DNA from: an uncultured Clostridia bacterium
GTDB lineage: Bacteria > Bacillota > Clostridia > Oscillospirales > Ruminococcaceae
Length of the DNA stretch: 8,063 nucleotides
Assembly (NCBI GenBank): GCA_947177545.1
Contig: CAMWVF010000036.1
Coordinates: 1-8,063 of the forward strand
Direction of reading: 5' to 3'
In this document: positions 5,806 to 8,063 of the stretch, piece after piece
Position numbering within the stretch: position 1 is the first letter of the stretch
Layout of the letters: every line of letters begins with the position of its first letter
Notes under the pieces: model-generated
The model's database searches: none
Seen by the model: the letters and a program-made list of their open reading frames with translations, nothing else
What the model was told of the DNA's origin: nothing
Made by a program: the position numbers and the translations under genes

Positions 5806-5839
5806 CGATATAAGTTGAGAGATCGACAGAGGAATTGAG

Positions 5840-6418
5840 ATGAAAAAAGTTAAGCTGTTATTTATAGGAGCAATTAGTTTAATTGTGTTTGGTTTATTAT
5901 TACCGCAGCCAATACAGGCATTGTTGGTAGTAATAGATACGCCCGTAAAAGAATTTTTTGCGGCGCATCAATTGAGCCTATGTGTGATTGTTGGGTTAAT
6001 ACAAGGAATATCAGAAGAATGCGGATATTGCTTTGTCTTAAAACATATAAAAAACGAACCGCCCGAAAATACGCCTTTTTGGTTTGGATTGGGCAGAAGC
6101 GTGTTACATACTTTATTTGATATAGTAACAATTATTATTGCATTTTCAAATATATGGGTATTTATCTTTGCCGTTGTGTCAAGGATATTTAGTTTTGCGG
6201 CAATGATAGAATTAACAAAGATAGACTACTTTTCATATCAGAGGAAAAAAGTATTATATTTAGGATTAAGCGTATTATTGCACGCATTGCTAAATGGCGT
6301 GTTGTATGCGCATGAGTTACAGCTGTTCAATGCAGCGGCAAATTCGGATACATGGTTTATACTTGTATTTTCGATTACTGTTATTGCTGTTTCGAGTATC
6401 ATTTCAAAAAAGAGTTAA
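5840..6418 (+). CDS. YhfC/CPBP-like intramembrane protease, divergent
   Basis: A 192-residue membrane protein with about five hydrophobic segments (roughly 5-31, 45-66, 92-124, 137-158, 170-188). It carries a paired-glutamate motif GLIQGISEECGYC (Glu59, Glu60), FGLGRSVLHTLFD with His90, and LLHALLNG with His148 and Asn152. This order (EE, a H in a later helix, HxxxN near the end) is that of CPBP/YhfC-type intramembrane metalloproteases. The Arg normally following the EE pair is missing (Tyr63), so activity is uncertain. The start is supported by AGAGGA (5828-5833). The gene is clearly AT-richer than its neighbours and uses many TTA, ATA and TTT codons where trpX and trpY favour CTT, CTG and GGC, which suggests separate acquisition. 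Members often serve in bacteriocin self-immunity or protein modification, but nothing nearby supports a specific role. Confidence 0.65.
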   Translation: MKKVKLLFIGAISLIVFGLLLPQPIQALLVVIDTPVKEFFAAHQLSLCVIVGLIQGISEECGYCFVLKHIKNEPPENTPFWFGLGRSVLHTLFDIVTIIIAFSNIWVFIFAVVSRIFSFAAMIELTKIDYFSYQRKKVLYLGLSVLLHALLNGVLYAHELQLFNAAANSDTWFILVFSITVIAVSSIISKKS

Positions 6419-6427
6419 GGAAGGGCA

Positions 6428-6468
6428 TAGACAATTACTAATTTGTCTAAACAAGCCAAACGGTTTTT
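6428..6468 (+). terminator. Weak terminator-like hairpins after the protease gene
   Basis: TAGACAA (6428-6434) pairs with TTGTCTA (6443-6449). Directly after it AAGCC (6453-6457) pairs with GGTTT (6462-6466, one wobble), ending in TTTTT (6464-6468). The second stem is short, so termination is probably partial. Confidence 0.4.
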
Positions 6469-6494
6469 ACAATAATATTTATTGAAACTAAGTA

Positions 6495-6507
6495 CTGCAT
6501 AACCCTT
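6495..6507. repeat. CTGCATARCCCYT direct repeat, second copy
   Basis: CTGCATAACCCTT (6495-6507) is an 11/13 match to CTGCATAGCCCCT at 5714-5726. The two copies lie on either side of the protease gene, about 780 bp apart, in the same orientation. They may be relics of an insertion or duplication. Confidence 0.4.
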
Positions 6508-6534
6508 GTAAATCCGTGCAAAATATGGTATAAT
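6506..6534 (+). promoter_or_regulatory. Sigma-A promoter of the permease gene
   Basis: TTGTAA (6506-6511) and a perfect TATAAT (6529-6534) are separated by 17 bp, with TGG before the -10 box (extended -10). Predicted start is near 6541, giving a leader of about 30 nt with no T-box. The permease can therefore be made independently of the riboswitch. Confidence 0.8.
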
Positions 6535-6570
6535 CAGTATCATACAATTTTATTTAGCGAGGTAATTTTT

Positions 6571-7467
6571 ATGGATATAGTAATGAACGTTCTGCGTGTA
6601 ACTCTTGAAGAGGGACTTATGTACGCCCTGCTTGCTATCGGCGTGTACATAACCTACAGCATACTGGACTTCCCCGACCTGTCCGTAGACGGCACTATGC
6701 CTATGGGTGCGATAGTGACGGCGGTGCTTATAATAAACGGCATGAACCCGTGGCTTTGTCTTGTGATAACATTTCTTCTCGGCATGGCTTGCGGTGCGGT
6801 TACGGGACTTTTACACGTCAAGCTGAATATACGTCCCCTGTTGTGCGGAATTATTGTATACACTGCCATGCTGTCCATAAACCTTGTTATACTTTTCAAG
6901 GGCAACAACGGCATTACAGTGGCGTCGTTTTTCCGCAAGCCAACCATTTTCAACAGCGGCATTGCAACAGTTTTTCCCGACACGTGGAAAATCGTTATAC
7001 TCTCTCTTATCCTTGTTGTGGTCTGCAAAATTATTATGGACTTCTACCTTAAAACCAAGTCGGGGCTTCTTCTCCGTGCCACAGGCGACAACGAGCGTTA
7101 TGTTACCATGCTTGCGAAAGATCCGGGTTACACGAAAATTCTGGGACTTGCAATAGGCAACGGATTTGCGGCGTTGTCGGGCTGCGTTATCGCACAGCAG
7201 AAAGGCTCCGCAGACCAGCAGATGGGCGTTGGTATGGTAGTACTGGGACTTGCTTCGGTAATTATAGGTCTTAGCATTTTTAAAAAGGTCAAGTTTATGA
7301 AACCTACCACAATGGTTATTCTGGGAAGTATTCTCTATAAGGCTTTTCTGTCTGCGGCGCTGGCGTTAAATCTTCCTACAGAGTATTTAAAATTGCTTAT
7401 GGCTATACTGTTTACGCTTGCGCTTGTGTTCAGCGAGAAACTTACAGGTAAGAAAAAAAGGGTGTAA
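6571..7467 (+). CDS. trpY: ABC transporter permease, tryptophan-type (TrpY)
   Basis: A 298-residue integral membrane permease of the BPD_transp_2 family, the partner class of PF04392-type binding proteins. Hydrophobic segments lie at about 15-33, 46-56, 61-81, 88-109, 140-158, 189-207, 219-237, 247-266 and 271-287. The sequence YSILDFPDLSVDGTMPMGAI (29-48) and the cytoplasmic loop RATGDNERYVTMLAKDPGYTK (169-189), with its Gly-Asn/Asp pair, are characteristic; this loop probably contacts the ATPase. The start is supported by GAGGT (6559-6563). Function in tryptophan import is inferred from the family link to the T-box-controlled binding protein upstream. In typical trpXYZ loci this gene directly follows trpX and precedes an ATPase gene; here neither neighbour is adjacent in the window. 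Confidence 0.87.
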   Translation: MDIVMNVLRVTLEEGLMYALLAIGVYITYSILDFPDLSVDGTMPMGAIVTAVLIINGMNPWLCLVITFLLGMACGAVTGLLHVKLNIRPLLCGIIVYTAMLSINLVILFKGNNGITVASFFRKPTIFNSGIATVFPDTWKIVILSLILVVVCKIIMDFYLKTKSGLLLRATGDNERYVTMLAKDPGYTKILGLAIGNGFAALSGCVIAQQKGSADQQMGVGMVVLGLASVIIGLSIFKKVKFMKPTTMVILGSILYKAFLSAALALNLPTEYLKLLMAILFTLALVFSEKLTGKKKRV

Positions 7468-7510
7468 ATTGACGGCAAATTTTAATTTAATAAAAAAGGG
7501 GGTCTGTTTT

Positions 7511-8063
7511 ATGAAAATAAAAACAGGTTATCATGCGGTTTATGCGGAAAACTATTTCAGCGGAATAGACGACGCTAAAAAATACGGTTTTGAATTTGTG
7601 CAGTTTGAATTAGGTGTACCTGCATATTTCCTGAACAAATCAACAAAGGAAAAGTTGCTTGAAATAAAAAAATATGCCGAGGACAGCGGTGTTGAGGTGA
7701 CTTTCCATTCTCCCGCGGACAATATGAGCCTGTTCAGCGATTATCCGCTGATACGCATGGGCATTCTTGACGAAACCAAAGCAATGCTTGAAATGGCGAA
7801 TATTATCGGCGCAAGGCATATGACATTCCATACGGGTGTGTATTCAAAATTCAAGAAAAGCGGAGAAAAAGCAAAGCCTTTTTATGCGGAGCATTATGAA
7901 AAAGTCCTTTATGAAAATCTAAAGACTTTGATAAACGCAAGCGGAGACGTTTTGGTATGCGTGGAAAACGACAGTCTTGACGATGTTTCAAGGCTGGTTA
8001 TACAGCGTCTTATTGACGAAAATGAGCGGCTTTACCTCACGCTTGATACGGCAAAGATGTATG
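7511..8063 (+). CDS. Xylose-isomerase-like TIM-barrel protein (partial, right edge)
   Basis: The frame runs open from ATG 7511 to the window end, 184 codons visible, with AAGGGGG (7496-7502) 8 nt upstream. The protein begins MKIKTGYHAVYAE and follows the AP-endonuclease-2/xylose isomerase-like barrel (PF01261). It shows repeated strand-end motifs: FVQFEL (29-34), VTFHSP with His66, MTFHTG with His107, CVEND with Glu152, and LTLDTAKMY with Asp179. The His, Glu and Asp are the usual metal ligands. Members are sugar isomerases or epimerases and, more distantly, endonuclease IV; the substrate cannot be told, and the C-terminal third is missing. It starts 43 bp after the permease with no terminator between, so it is probably cotranscribed, which is unexpected for a transporter locus. 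Confidence 0.85.
   Translation, partial: MKIKTGYHAVYAENYFSGIDDAKKYGFEFVQFELGVPAYFLNKSTKEKLLEIKKYAEDSGVEVTFHSPADNMSLFSDYPLIRMGILDETKAMLEMANIIGARHMTFHTGVYSKFKKSGEKAKPFYAEHYEKVLYENLKTLINASGDVLVCVENDSLDDVSRLVIQRLIDENERLYLTLDTAKMY

Noticed and set aside
5600..5818. A 72-codon frame spanning the trpX end and the structured block
   Set aside because: It overlaps trpX in another frame, has no ribosome binding site and no recognisable domain. The sequence is better explained by hairpins.
1..8063. CRISPR array, tRNA or rRNA genes
   Set aside because: No regularly spaced repeats, cloverleaf-like segments or rRNA signatures were seen on either strand.

Overview
The window looks like chromosome of a gut or rumen Clostridia bacterium, most likely Ruminococcus-like (Oscillospiraceae). 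Grounds: strong AGGAGG-type ribosome binding sites, sigma-A promoters with extended TGn-TATAAT boxes, a T-box riboswitch, a lipoprotein GH5 plant-polysaccharide hydrolase, and a large serine recombinase of the Tn4451/Tn5397 kind. The taxon is inferred from gene content; no marker gene is present.

Region by region. (1) 1-948: 3' part of a large serine recombinase, open at the left edge and probably the end of an integrative element. It faces, and shares a hairpin terminator with, a GH5 glycosidase on the minus strand (1021-2229). (2) 2230-2495: a divergent regulatory region. It holds a GH5 promoter with a LacI/CcpA-type operator on the start point, and a textbook promoter for the plus strand with tandem and inverted ACACATT repeats. 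(3) 2496-4187: a compact set of a metallophosphoesterase, a HAD hydrolase and a small DUF1294 membrane protein, probably one operon. (4) 4206-5664: a promoter, a complete T-box leader whose specifier codon reads TGG (Trp), a terminator, and a lipoprotein ABC substrate-binding protein of the TrpX type. (5) 5665-6494: an AT-richer segment with structured DNA/RNA and a YhfC/CPBP-like membrane protease gene, lying between the binding protein and its permease. (6) 6506-7467: the TrpY-type permease with its own promoter. (7) 7511-8063: the start of a xylose-isomerase-like TIM-barrel protein, cut by the right edge.

How the parts work together. The T-box should sense uncharged tRNA-Trp and open expression of the binding protein when tryptophan is short, so the transporter is predicted to import tryptophan or a precursor. 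In the usual trpXYZ layout binding protein, permease and ATPase are adjacent. Here a probably acquired cassette splits X from Y, Y has a separate promoter, and no ATPase gene is seen in the window. This rearranged transporter locus is the most interesting part. The second is the unassigned structured block at 5663-5794, which resembles the end of an IS200/IS605-type element or an orphan structured RNA.
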